Positions 1-7,264 of a DNA stretch of 64,000 bases are shown here, in pieces. The stretch is from contig JALEKJ010000057.1 of the NCBI GenBank assembly GCA_022771695.1, positions 1-64,000 of the forward strand, in the 5' to 3' direction. The translations under genes were made by a program, and so were the position numbers. This stretch comes from Roseburia sp. (GTDB lineage: Bacteria > Bacillota > Clostridia > Lachnospirales > Lachnospiraceae). How positions within the stretch are numbered: position 1 is the stretch's first letter; every line of letters begins with the position of its first letter. The notes below the pieces were generated by a model. It was given only the letters and a program-made list of their open reading frames with translations, ran no database searches and was not told the DNA's origin.

Positions 1-132
1 GCCCCCCTCAAGATGAGATATCCCTTTCATAAGAAAGTAAGATCCCTTGAAGACTACAAGGTAGATAGGGCAGAGGTGGAAGTGTGGTAACACATGTAGC
101 TGACTGTTACTAATAGATCGAGGGCTTGACCA
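1..132 (+). rRNA. 23S rRNA, 3' end (partial)
   Basis: The first ~132 bases match the conserved 3' end of bacterial 23S rRNA, ending in the stretch ACTAATAGATCGAGGGCTTG followed by ACC. The 5' part lies outside the window. The exact mature end (about 131-133) is estimated from the usual GGCTTGACC/GGACTTAACC terminus. Confidence 0.93.
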
Positions 133-300
133 AGTAAGGAATAAGGTGGTCTGCGAAAAGCAGACATGATGAAGCAAGCTTGCTTGCAAAAGAATGTCTG
201 GTTAGAGCAGAGGTCATCTGCCTGCAGATGACAGCGAGACGAAGCAACGCGAAGTCGAGCGGACCAACTTACGGAATAGATTTCTCAAATCTGTATGAAG
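133..300 (+). other. structured 23S trailer / spacer, no 5S gene
   Basis: About 170 bases downstream of 23S where a 5S gene would often lie. I see none of the conserved 5S blocks here. The stretch is rich in inverted repeats: GTCTGC/GCAGAC around 150-165, an alternative CAGACAT/ATGTCTG stem enclosing AAGCAAGCTTGCTT, GTCATCTG/CAGATGAC around 207-230, and a longer-range pairing of AAGGTGGTCTGC (about 144-155) with GCGGACCAACTT (about 258-269). It may be a processing structure of the rRNA transcript or a small RNA; function not known. Confidence 0.45.
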
Positions 301-360
301 TTTTGAAGGTACAAAATTGATTTAAACTATTGCAAATATAATGAATCTGTTATATAGTAA

Positions 361-386
361 ATGACGTACCAAATACGTCATTTTTC
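361..386 (+). terminator. rho-independent terminator after rRNA
   Basis: Perfect 8-bp stem ATGACGTA/TACGTCAT (361-368 with 374-381), loop CCAAA, then a T run. It would end the rRNA transcript before the tRNA genes, although read-through into tRNA-Asn is possible. The following 80 bases hold two more short hairpins (GAAGTTG/CAACTTC at 405-423; CTCCA/TGGAG near 432-444). Confidence 0.7.
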
Positions 387-454
387 CAATATTATTTGGT
401 ATGTGAAGTTGTTCCGCAACTTCTAGTGGCTCCATTTTAGTGGAGACTATATAT

Positions 455-527
455 TCCTCGATAGCTCAGTCGGTAGAGCACGCGGCTGTTAACCGCGCTG
501 TCGTAGGTTCGAGTCCTACTCGGGGAG
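455..527 (+). tRNA. tRNA-Asn (GTT)
   Basis: 73-nt cloverleaf. The acceptor stem TCCTCGA pairs with TCGGGGA (one G-U), the D-arm contains AGCTCAGTCGGTAGAGC, the anticodon loop CTGTTAA carries GTT, and the T-loop is TTCGAGT. CCA is not encoded. It lies just downstream of the rRNA operon. Confidence 0.97.
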
Positions 528-564
528 CTTATTTCATGATATATCATGAAATACAATGTGATAA

Positions 565-635
565 GGCGACTTAGCCAAGTGGTAAGGCATGGGACTGCAA
601 CTCCCTGATCATCGGTTCAAATCCGTTAGTCGCCT
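565..635 (+). tRNA. tRNA-Cys (GCA), copy 1
   Basis: 71-nt cloverleaf with acceptor stem GGCGACT/AGTCGCC, anticodon loop CTGCAAC (GCA), T-loop TTCAAAT and U73 as expected for Cys; CCA is not encoded. A second tRNA-Cys at 21064-21134 differs at two bases that form one T-stem pair (49-65). Confidence 0.97.
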
Positions 636-640
636 CTAAG

Positions 641-672
641 AGAGATAAGATATTTTTCTTATCTCTTTTTTT
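641..672 (+). terminator. terminator after tRNA-Cys
   Basis: Perfect 10-bp stem AGAGATAAGA/TCTTATCTCT with loop TATTTT, then six more T. It ends the tRNA transcript. Confidence 0.85.
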
Positions 673-727
673 AACGGCACAATAGTTTGAAAAAAGTGCA
701 AAGCAAAATAAAAAAGAGAGTATAGGA

Positions 728-1252
728 ATGAAAAAAGTAGAAGATTATATTAGAAATATTCCGGATTTTCCGGAAGAGGGAATTATTTTTAGAGATGTAA
801 CAAGTGTTCTTCAGGATGCAGATGGTTTAAAACTTGCAATTGACGAGTTAGTAAAGAAATTAGAGGGTGTCGAGTTTGATGTGCTTGCCGGAGCAGAGTC
901 GAGAGGATTTATATTTGGTATGCCGATGGCATATTTATTGCATAAACCATTTGTATTAATTCGAAAAGCCGGAAAGCTTCCTTGTGAAACGATTTCCAAG
1001 GCATATGATTTGGAATATGGTACAGCGACGATTGAAATGCACAAGGATGCAGTGAAGCCTGGACAGAAGGTAGTTTTAGTCGATGATTTGATAGCAACGG
1101 GCGGAACGATGAAAGCTGCTGCCGAATTAGTGGAAGAGTTAGGCGGTACGGTTGAAATGATTTTGTTCCTTTTAGAGTTGAAAGGGTTAAACGGACGCAA
1201 GGTATTAGAGGGATATCATGTCGAATCTGTTGTTGCGTATGAGGGAAAATAA
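728..1252 (+). CDS. apt: adenine phosphoribosyltransferase
   Basis: 174 aa, the usual length. The enzyme salvages adenine: adenine + PRPP gives AMP + PPi, in the cytoplasm. The sequence has the family marks: the N-terminal region IPDFPEEGIIFRDVT, the GAESRGF block, and the PRPP-binding loop VVLVDDLIATGGT. The ATG is preceded by a modest AAAGAGAG ribosome site. It stands alone behind the tRNA terminator and ahead of a terminator at 1310. The last bases of the gene and those just after it resemble the 3' end of the ArsR/DUF2087 gene at 5420-5968 (see the repeat at 1245-1290), so the gene's end may be a recombination junction. The protein itself looks complete. Confidence 0.95.
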   Translation: MKKVEDYIRNIPDFPEEGIIFRDVTSVLQDADGLKLAIDELVKKLEGVEFDVLAGAESRGFIFGMPMAYLLHKPFVLIRKAGKLPCETISKAYDLEYGTATIEMHKDAVKPGQKVVLVDDLIATGGTMKAAAELVEELGGTVEMILFLLELKGLNGRKVLEGYHVESVVAYEGK

Positions 1253-1290
1253 TGAATCGTATAAAGATATCAATTATCAGCGCATATAAA
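1245..1290 (+). repeat. imperfect direct repeat, copy A (tail of ArsR/DUF2087-like gene)
   Basis: 46 bases spanning the apt stop codon resemble 5926-5969: 39 of 44 aligned bases match, with a 2-base gap. The last 20, CAATTATCAGCGCATATAAA at 1271-1290, are identical. In copy B this segment codes for the C-terminal residues NYQRI and the stop codon; here the same codons are present but out of frame with apt. Confidence 0.75.
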
Positions 1291-1309
1291 CATAGTTATT
1301 GTTTAAAAG

Positions 1310-1358
1310 GAGGCTGTCACTTTAACGATGAAAAGTCGTTGAGGTGATGCCTTTTTTT
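1310..1358 (+). terminator. terminator after apt
   Basis: Long imperfect hairpin: GGCTGTCACTTTAACGA pairs (with G-U pairs and a bulge) with TCGTTGAGGTGATGCC, loop around 1329-1335, then seven T. Confidence 0.75.
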
Positions 1359-1571
1359 GATTCATAGGAAATACTTTGTTACACTAACGTGTAAAGTGCA
1401 TAGCTTTTCTGTGAATCAAAAGTGCTACCATGTATAGGCAAGAAGTTGGCGTTAGATGCGCACTCTTGTTTCTTCTTTTTCTGTAAGTGGTAAATTAAGA
1501 TGGAATATGATACTATAAATATAAGGTATTCTACAAAACCAAGGATAAAAAGGATAAGAGGTATTTGGTGC

Positions 1572-3668
1572 ATGGAAAAAAAACGGATTCTTACTGAGAG
1601 AGAAACTCTTTTTAATGACCGGATAATGAAACTGTTTTTTAAAATTGAAAATAGCCACCTGCTATCCATTATCAGAAGAGGGCTTACGATGCTAGTACCT
1701 GTCATCGTTGTGGGGGCTGTGGCACATGCAATTTTGTATTTTCCGAATGAGTCATTTACATATTGGATTACAGAACAGCAGGCGTGGATTGCAGCGTTTT
1801 TGAAAATGGTTTATCAGGGAACTTTCGGAATGTTTTCCATGATACTGGTGGTGGCACTTGCAGTCAGTTATTCTGTTGAACGTGGGGAAGCCATTGATAA
1901 GATGTTTTTCTATGCGATTACGGCAATTGCCAGCTTTGGTACACAGTTAGTTGTGGTAGATAGCAACATGGGTTGGGATATTCTCGGAAATCAGGGATGT
2001 TTTGTTGCAATGGTCGTAGGGCTGTTATCCAGTGCTATTTTTTCCAAACTCGAAAGTATAGAGAGCATTTCGTTACGGAAATATACACTTGGGATGGATG
2101 CAGTTTTGGCAAATGCGATTCAAAGCATCTTTCCTTCAACGATTACGGTTGGAGTATTTGCATTGTCTGAGTATGTACTTTTAAAGATATCGGGGGGAAA
2201 AGATATCTATACCTTGTGGACAGTATGTTCAGAGAAGATATTTGCAAGTATCGGAAATGAATTTTTGTCGGCACTCCTCTATACAGTTTTAGTACATGTA
2301 TTGTGGATACTTGGTTTTCATGGTAGTCACATGATGGAAAGCGTGGCGGTAAATCATTTCCAGACAGTAGGAGAAAATATCATCTTTTCAAAAAGTATGT
2401 TTGACACCTATGTGATGATGGGGGGCTGCGGTACAACAATTTGTGTGTTGATTGCAATTTTTCTGTTTGCAAAAAAGAAAAGAACCCGCAATATCGGTAA
2501 GCTGGCAGTTCCTACTGTTATATTTAATGCCAATGAGATATTGAATTTTGGAATACCAATCATGCTGAATCCTGTGTTTGCAATCCCTTTTATCTGTGTA
2601 CCGATTTTTGCATTGGTTCTGTCCTATGGCGCGGTAGCATTTGGAATCATTTCTCCGATTTGTAATGAAATTGCCTGGACAATGCCGATTATGACCAGCG
2701 GCTATGCAGCATCAGGGATAGCAGGAGTTATTTTACAGATTATCATCATCACTTTTGGTGTAATAATTTATGCACCATTCCTTAAAATATATGAGAAGAT
2801 ATATGATTTGCGGATGCAGGAAAAGATAAAAAAATTGGTGGATGAACTGCAGGAATGCGAGAAAAAGGGAGAGAATCCGAACTTTTTACATCGTATGGAT
2901 GATGCCGGTATGGTCACACGTATGCTGTTACAGGAGTTAAAAATTGCCATCCGACAGAAGGAACTGTTCCTGTTGTATCAACCGCAGGTCGATGGAGAGG
3001 GAAAATGTATTGGTGCGGAGGCGTTGTTGCGTTGGAAGCACCCGGAATACGGATTTATTTATCCGCCGCTTATCATTTACCTGGCAAAGGAAGGAGACAT
3101 CCTTCCGGATTTGGAACGCATGCTTTTTGATACGGCAATCAGTACCATTAAGCAGGTATCGGAGGCTCGTGGAGAAGGGTTAAAAATATCAGTGAACATC
3201 ACAGCACATTCGCTGAACTGGGAACTTGAAGGGTATATTGAACAGAAGCTAAAAGAATATCAGGTATCGGCAAAATATTTATGGATAGAGATTACGGAGC
3301 AAGATATGCTGACAAATTCTGAGATGGTAATCCGGAAAATCAGCCGACTAAAAGAAGCCGGACACAAGTTGCTGATTGATGATTTTGGAATGGGGCATAC
3401 CTCTCTGATTTATTTGGAATCCGAACATTTTGATGTGGTCAAACTGGATGGTTCTCTGGTGCGTGATATCATAAGGAAAAATACCAATCAGAAGATTGTG
3501 GCATCTGTAATCGAACTGGCAAAGAAGCTGAATATAAAAGTAGTTGCAGAGTATGTGGAGACAGAGGAAGAATACAACCTTTTAAAAGACATGGGATGTG
3601 ACTGGTATCAGGGATATCTGTTTAGTAAGCCGATATCGTTGGAGGAGTTTATAAACGGAACATGGTGA
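1572..3668 (+). CDS. PTS EIIC domain fused to an EAL (c-di-GMP phosphodiesterase) domain
   Basis: 698 aa from the chosen ATG. That start has an AAGAGG site nine bases upstream; an in-frame ATG at 1500 would add 24 polar residues. Residues ~15-420 are a multi-membrane EIIC of the lactose/cellobiose family, including the LGFHGSHMMES segment that matches the family's conserved GIHG motif. No EIIA or EIIB is fused. Residues ~455-695 are an EAL domain with the catalytic set: E483 in EALLRW, SVNIT, EITE, D603-D604 in DDFGMG, KLDGSLV, AEYVETEEE and QGYLFSKP. The phosphodiesterase should be active, hydrolysing c-di-GMP to pGpG. The fusion suggests a sugar-sensing or transport module that controls c-di-GMP. 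The next gene is a GGDEF cyclase, so the two opposing activities are neighbours. Which sugar is bound cannot be told. Confidence 0.9.
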   Translation: MEKKRILTERETLFNDRIMKLFFKIENSHLLSIIRRGLTMLVPVIVVGAVAHAILYFPNESFTYWITEQQAWIAAFLKMVYQGTFGMFSMILVVALAVSYSVERGEAIDKMFFYAITAIASFGTQLVVVDSNMGWDILGNQGCFVAMVVGLLSSAIFSKLESIESISLRKYTLGMDAVLANAIQSIFPSTITVGVFALSEYVLLKISGGKDIYTLWTVCSEKIFASIGNEFLSALLYTVLVHVLWILGFHGSHMMESVAVNHFQTVGENIIFSKSMFDTYVMMGGCGTTICVLIAIFLFAKKKRTRNIGKLAVPTVIFNANEILNFGIPIMLNPVFAIPFICVPIFALVLSYGAVAFGIISPICNEIAWTMPIMTSGYAASGIAGVILQIIIITFGVIIYAPFLKIYEKIYDLRMQEKIKKLVDELQECEKKGENPNFLHRMDDAGMVTRMLLQELKIAIRQKELFLLYQPQVDGEGKCIGAEALLRWKHPEYGFIYPPLIIYLAKEGDILPDLERMLFDTAISTIKQVSEARGEGLKISVNITAHSLNWELEGYIEQKLKEYQVSAKYLWIEITEQDMLTNSEMVIRKISRLKEAGHKLLIDDFGMGHTSLIYLESEHFDVVKLDGSLVRDIIRKNTNQKIVASVIELAKKLNIKVVAEYVETEEEYNLLKDMGCDWYQGYLFSKPISLEEFINGTW

Positions 3669-3735
3669 AACGTTTTAAGGTTGCTATGATGGATATAGAA
3701 TGATAAAAGAATTTTAAAAATTTTGGGGATACGTT

Positions 3736-4911
3736 ATGAAGGAAAAAATGGTTCGCTTTTTAAAAAACTACAAAAAAGCATTTATACCTGCAAAAAACTA
3801 TCCGGATCAGAAAAGCGCAGCAGTGAGCGAGGCTGTAAATAAAAAGATTGCGGAGGTTAATTGCCGGAGAATCGTTGCGATAAGTCCGGTGCTTCTGGTA
3901 CTGTATATGGTAAATGCCATACTGATTATCATGCACAGAAATGCGGAATATTTTACGGCATCTTTGATTGTATCCGGCATATTAGTGGTATTTACAATAT
4001 TCACAGATGTGCTTATCTGTTGGATTATGTTTTTTAATAAGATAGATAATACAAAAGAAATGTGGAAATTTAAACTCATTTACCGGCTGTTTTGGCCAAT
4101 ATGGTTTGTGTGCATGGCGATACTGTCCTGCATTCATATGGAAAATGGTCATATCGGAATTTATCTGGTTGTTGCGTGCCTGATTTTAAACCTATTGCCA
4201 TTGCATAATTTAAAGGAATTTTTGGTAAACCTCATTTTAAGCATTTTGGTTATCATGCTGGTTGCCTTGAGCGATTCCATTGATGGATTCCTTGTAAGCA
4301 CCAAAATGGAAATTGCCTGCTTTACCGCTATGCAGATTCTTGGTTACTTGGCACAGCGCATGCAACTTATGCTTTGGATGTCACGGGAGTATCTGTATAT
4401 GGAAGCCTTTGTCGATCCGTTGACAGAACTTTTAAATCGCCGTGGAGGGAATGCGGTATTAGCAGAGGAAATGCGAGAATTACCGGAGGGAGCAGAAGTC
4501 GGAGTCATTATGTTTGATATTGATTACTTTAAAAAATATAATGATACTTTTGGTCACGAAGCAGGAGATGGATGTCTTAGGATGGTGGGGCAAACCATTC
4601 GTGAAACTTTACAGCAGAGGACCAAATTGCTGATTCGTCATGGTGGTGAGGAGTTTGCAGCGATTCTTTTTGATACAAACGAAACAGAATTAAAGGAATG
4701 GGCAGAAAAGCTTCGGATGGCAGTATATGAAAAGCGGCTGGAAGCACCTGTGAAAGATGTGGCAGATTACGTAACCGTCAGTATAGGAACCTCAATGAAA
4801 AAATTGATGTGTGAAAATCTGCGCTATGAAGAACTGCTGATAGAAGCGGATGTAGCCCTGTATGAGGCGAAAAAAGGCGGACGTAACCGTGTCGCTTTTG
4901 CAGGGAAGTAA
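3736..4911 (+). CDS. membrane diguanylate cyclase (GGDEF)
   Basis: 391 aa. Residues ~45-215 hold about six hydrophobic membrane segments with no recognised sensor domain. Residues ~225-390 are a GGDEF domain: DPLTELLNRRGG, the metal and substrate segment FDIDYFKKYNDTFGHEAGD, the active-site loop GGEEF at 303-307, and VSIGTS. It should make c-di-GMP from two GTP. The inhibitory I-site (RxxD five residues before GGEEF) reads QRTK, so product feedback at that site is probably lost. It follows the EIIC-EAL gene by 67 bases without an evident terminator, so co-transcription is likely. Start: ATG with GGGGA upstream. Confidence 0.9.
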   Translation: MKEKMVRFLKNYKKAFIPAKNYPDQKSAAVSEAVNKKIAEVNCRRIVAISPVLLVLYMVNAILIIMHRNAEYFTASLIVSGILVVFTIFTDVLICWIMFFNKIDNTKEMWKFKLIYRLFWPIWFVCMAILSCIHMENGHIGIYLVVACLILNLLPLHNLKEFLVNLILSILVIMLVALSDSIDGFLVSTKMEIACFTAMQILGYLAQRMQLMLWMSREYLYMEAFVDPLTELLNRRGGNAVLAEEMRELPEGAEVGVIMFDIDYFKKYNDTFGHEAGDGCLRMVGQTIRETLQQRTKLLIRHGGEEFAAILFDTNETELKEWAEKLRMAVYEKRLEAPVKDVADYVTVSIGTSMKKLMCENLRYEELLIEADVALYEAKKGGRNRVAFAGK

Positions 4912-4960
4912 CCAGTTGTTCTAAAAATATAATTTAATTAGATGAATATAAAAACAAATA

Positions 4961-5011
4961 TTGACATCCTCACTCTATTATGCTATAGTCCTGATTAGAT
5001 AATTATCTAAT
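4961..5011 (+). promoter_or_regulatory. promoter with palindromic operator upstream of the small-protein/ArsR operon
   Basis: TTGACA (4961-4966), 17 bases, extended -10 TGCTATAGT (hexamer 4984-4989). A perfect 18-bp palindrome ATTAGATAATTATCTAAT lies at 4994-5011, over the expected start of transcription. This is a natural repression site for the ArsR-type regulator encoded in the same operon (inference). Confidence 0.75.
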
Positions 5012-5043
5012 TAAATTTACGCAAAAACATACGGAGGACTATT

Positions 5044-5385
5044 ATGAGTGAATTTTTGACATATCTGGAAAACAGAATTTCTGAGACGATGCAGCAGGAA
5101 AAACGTCTGATTGATTCCGGGCGGAAGGATGAAGCAAACCTGGAAAAAATAAAGAATAATGTCTATGGTATCTGCAAGACCATTTATGAGGTTGCACAGA
5201 AACAGACACAGGAGGAAAAAGAAGCCGAAACCTTTTTTGTAAAAAAATTGGAGCACTTAGAGACAACATGGAGAGAATCCTACGAAAAAGCAAAGGAGTT
5301 CTCCAATACGGAAAAGATTTTAGTGGAGGAAATAAAGCTGGCGGCTTTAAGCGAAGCGAGACAGCAGTTTGAAGCAGAAGTATAA
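5044..5385 (+). CDS. small helical protein of unknown function
   Basis: 113 aa, highly charged and predicted almost wholly helical, with heptad-like stretches (residues ~10-105). It has no signal peptide, membrane segment or cysteine cluster. Strong ribosome site GGAGG nine bases before the ATG. First gene after the palindromic promoter at 4961-5011 and 34 bases before the ArsR/DUF2087 regulator, so the two form an operon. I do not recognise a family. A partner or effector of the regulator is possible, but nothing in the sequence shows it. Confidence 0.75.
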   Translation: MSEFLTYLENRISETMQQEKRLIDSGRKDEANLEKIKNNVYGICKTIYEVAQKQTQEEKEAETFFVKKLEHLETTWRESYEKAKEFSNTEKILVEEIKLAALSEARQQFEAEV

Positions 5386-5419
5386 GAAATGATAAGTAAA
5401 AAGGAGGCACCAGGAGAAA

Positions 5420-5968
5420 ATGACAGAGACAGATGCAATCAAGCTGTTTAAGTGTCTGGCGGACAAATCCAGACTTCAGATATTGAAATCTCTGATACAG
5501 GAAGATATGTACGTGGAACGTTTAGCGGAACGCTTAGGACTGACACCGGCAACGATATCTTTTCATTTAAAAAAGCTCGAGGATGCGAATGCCGTTACCT
5601 CTTATAAAGAACAGTATTATACGATGTATACGCTGAAAAAAGAGGTCTTTATGACATCCATTATCGATATTATAAAAGAGGAGTCCGATGAGGCGAGAGA
5701 GCAGCAGGAGCGCGAAGAGGCCTACCGGCAAAAAGTAATCACAAGCTTTTTTGAATATGGAAAGCTAAAGACAATTCCTGCGCAGAGAAAGAAGAAGCTG
5801 ATTATTCTCGAAGAAATTTTAAAGAACTTTGAGAAAGACCGCATTTATACGGAGCAGGAAGTAAATGAGACGATACAGAAATATCACGAGGATTACTGTA
5901 CACTGCGAAGAGATATGATTTCTGAGAAAATGATGAAGCGTGAAGGTACCAATTATCAGCGCATATAA
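5420..5968 (+). CDS. ArsR-type HTH regulator with C-terminal DUF2087-like domain
   Basis: 182 aa. Residues ~5-75 are an ArsR winged helix: FKCLADKSRLQILKSL, then recognition helix TPATISFHLKKLEDA. No metal-binding CxC motif is present, so it is not an arsenic-type sensor. Residues ~105-182 contain a segment typical of DUF2087 (KKLIILEEILKNFEKDRIYTE ... YHEDYCTLRRDMISEKMMKREG), a domain often fused to ArsR/MarR regulators. It probably autoregulates through the palindrome at 4994-5011. AGGAG lies close before the ATG. The last 44 bases are nearly duplicated at the end of apt. Confidence 0.82.
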   Translation: MTETDAIKLFKCLADKSRLQILKSLIQEDMYVERLAERLGLTPATISFHLKKLEDANAVTSYKEQYYTMYTLKKEVFMTSIIDIIKEESDEAREQQEREEAYRQKVITSFFEYGKLKTIPAQRKKKLIILEEILKNFEKDRIYTEQEVNETIQKYHEDYCTLRRDMISEKMMKREGTNYQRI

Positions 5969-5969
5969 A
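5926..5969 (+). repeat. imperfect direct repeat, copy B (3' end of the ArsR/DUF2087 gene)
   Basis: Partner of 1245-1290. Here the segment is intact coding sequence in its native frame, ending in NYQRI-stop. The two copies bracket the 4.6 kb that holds the EIIC-EAL, GGDEF and small-protein genes. Confidence 0.75.
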
Positions 5970-5994
5970 AAAGCACCGTTTGGTGCTTTTTTTA
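5968..5994 (+). terminator. terminator after the ArsR gene
   Basis: AAAAAGCACC/GGTGCTTTTTTT hairpin with loop GTTT. It is T-rich on both strands, so it may also serve the converging CPBP gene. Confidence 0.85.
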
Positions 5995-6003
5995 TGGCGC
6001 TTT

Positions 6004-7035
6004 TTATGAAAATAGCTGTACAATAATCATGATAATCCAGAAGATAAAATACAATCCCATACCGACATTTAAAATGGTAGTAGAGAAGTGTTTTCCCTTT
6101 GGAATTGTAACCTCACCGGAAAGGAAATGAACCTTTTTGGCATTTACAATAAAGAGAACAATACCGGTAATAGCGAGAGCAATCAAAAAGAATGCATATA
6201 CAAAGTATAACATTACGGTTCCCATATGCTCCATCATATACGGCATCAATGCAGCAGGGTCACTCAAAGCGTTGATAAACTCGTCTCCCACGAACTTAAG
6301 TACCAGCATACCGAGCACAGAGCCCATAAAGTTGATGACCATATGCAGGTAGATGGAATAGCGGACATTTCCGGTTTTTACATAGATAAAGCCGAAGCAG
6401 ATACCAAGTGTAAACGCATAAACAAACTGATTTAAGTTTCCGTGGAACAGACCAAACATCAGACCGGAAAAGAGAACGGCAACCGCCTCTCCGTATTGTA
6501 CGGTACGGTCAATCAATAGCTTACGGAAGAGTAGTTCTTCAGCAATCGGTGCACAGATAACCATAATCAGAAAATTCACCCAGATGTTGGAGCTTGTGGC
6601 AATCTCTAAAATGCCGTTGGTGACCGGACTGCCCTTTATCAGACCAATCGTTTGGGTCAGGAATAAACCTATCAGATTGCTGACATACATGCCGCCATAG
6701 CATATAAGAAATGCGATGAGCCATTGGCCGACGGACATTTTCTTTTTCACAATCTGTTTGGCAGGAACTCTGCTGATAAGAAAGCCCATAACTGGCATAG
6801 ATATTGCATACATCGGAAGCATGGTGATAAGGAGTGCATAGCTTGTGCTGGATAACAGCTCAGGGTTGATTGCACCGGCGATTGCGGATGAAACATATTG
6901 CAGCCCGAGAACGATGATAGTGCCGATAATATACATCAGACCAAGCTTGGAAAAGTGTTTCTTTGCCTGTATGACTGTATTTTCCGGCAAAGTAACTGGT
7001 TCAGTAGTGACATCTTGTGTAAATTCATTTTCCAT
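6004..7035 (-). CDS. CPBP-family intramembrane metalloprotease
   Basis: 343 aa with about eight membrane segments. It carries the three CPBP (Abi/CAAX protease) motifs in order: EELLFRKLL (EExxxR), FGLFHGN (FxxxH) and HMVINF (HxxxN), which supply the metal ligands. These proteins cleave within membranes; in Firmicutes some give bacteriocin self-immunity or process regulators, and the substrate here is unknown. The gene is transcribed alone from a consensus promoter framed by a 19-bp inverted repeat (7057-7106), so it is tightly regulated. AAAGGAGAT precedes the ATG. It converges on the ArsR gene. Confidence 0.88.
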   Translation of the reverse strand: MENEFTQDVTTEPVTLPENTVIQAKKHFSKLGLMYIIGTIIVLGLQYVSSAIAGAINPELLSSTSYALLITMLPMYAISMPVMGFLISRVPAKQIVKKKMSVGQWLIAFLICYGGMYVSNLIGLFLTQTIGLIKGSPVTNGILEIATSSNIWVNFLIMVICAPIAEELLFRKLLIDRTVQYGEAVAVLFSGLMFGLFHGNLNQFVYAFTLGICFGFIYVKTGNVRYSIYLHMVINFMGSVLGMLVLKFVGDEFINALSDPAALMPYMMEHMGTVMLYFVYAFFLIALAITGIVLFIVNAKKVHFLSGEVTIPKGKHFSTTILNVGMGLYFIFWIIMIIVQLFS

Positions 7036-7056
7036 ATCTAATCTCCTTTTTAAAAA

Positions 7057-7106
7057 TTGACAACTTTTCTTGTCATTATTATATGTTTGACAAGAAAAGT
7101 TGTCAA
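7057..7106 (-). promoter_or_regulatory. consensus promoter inside a 19-bp inverted-repeat operator
   Basis: TTGACAACTTTTCTTGTCA (7057-7075) and its exact reverse complement (7088-7106) are separated by 12 bases. On the minus strand the outer arm supplies TTGACA (7106-7101); after 17 bases the spacer supplies TATAAT (7083-7078), both perfect. Each arm is itself a dyad (TTGACAA-N6-TTGTCA), so two identical binding sites cover -35/spacer and +1. Confidence 0.85.
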
Positions 7107-7264
7107 TACATTTTTATAAAATAAAAAAAATAGGGTATAAATATACATACAGGATTATGTGATAACTGCTATGTAGCTTGTAAATTGCAGGGATTGGCGT
7201 TAAAATCATATCAGTGAAATAAATGGAAAGCATCAGATAGAAAAGTTCATAAGGAGGAGATACT

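Noticed and set aside
133-300. Diverged 5S rRNA gene
   Set aside because: No conserved 5S loops (CCGAAC, GTTAAG) are present, and the helices do not match the 5S fold.
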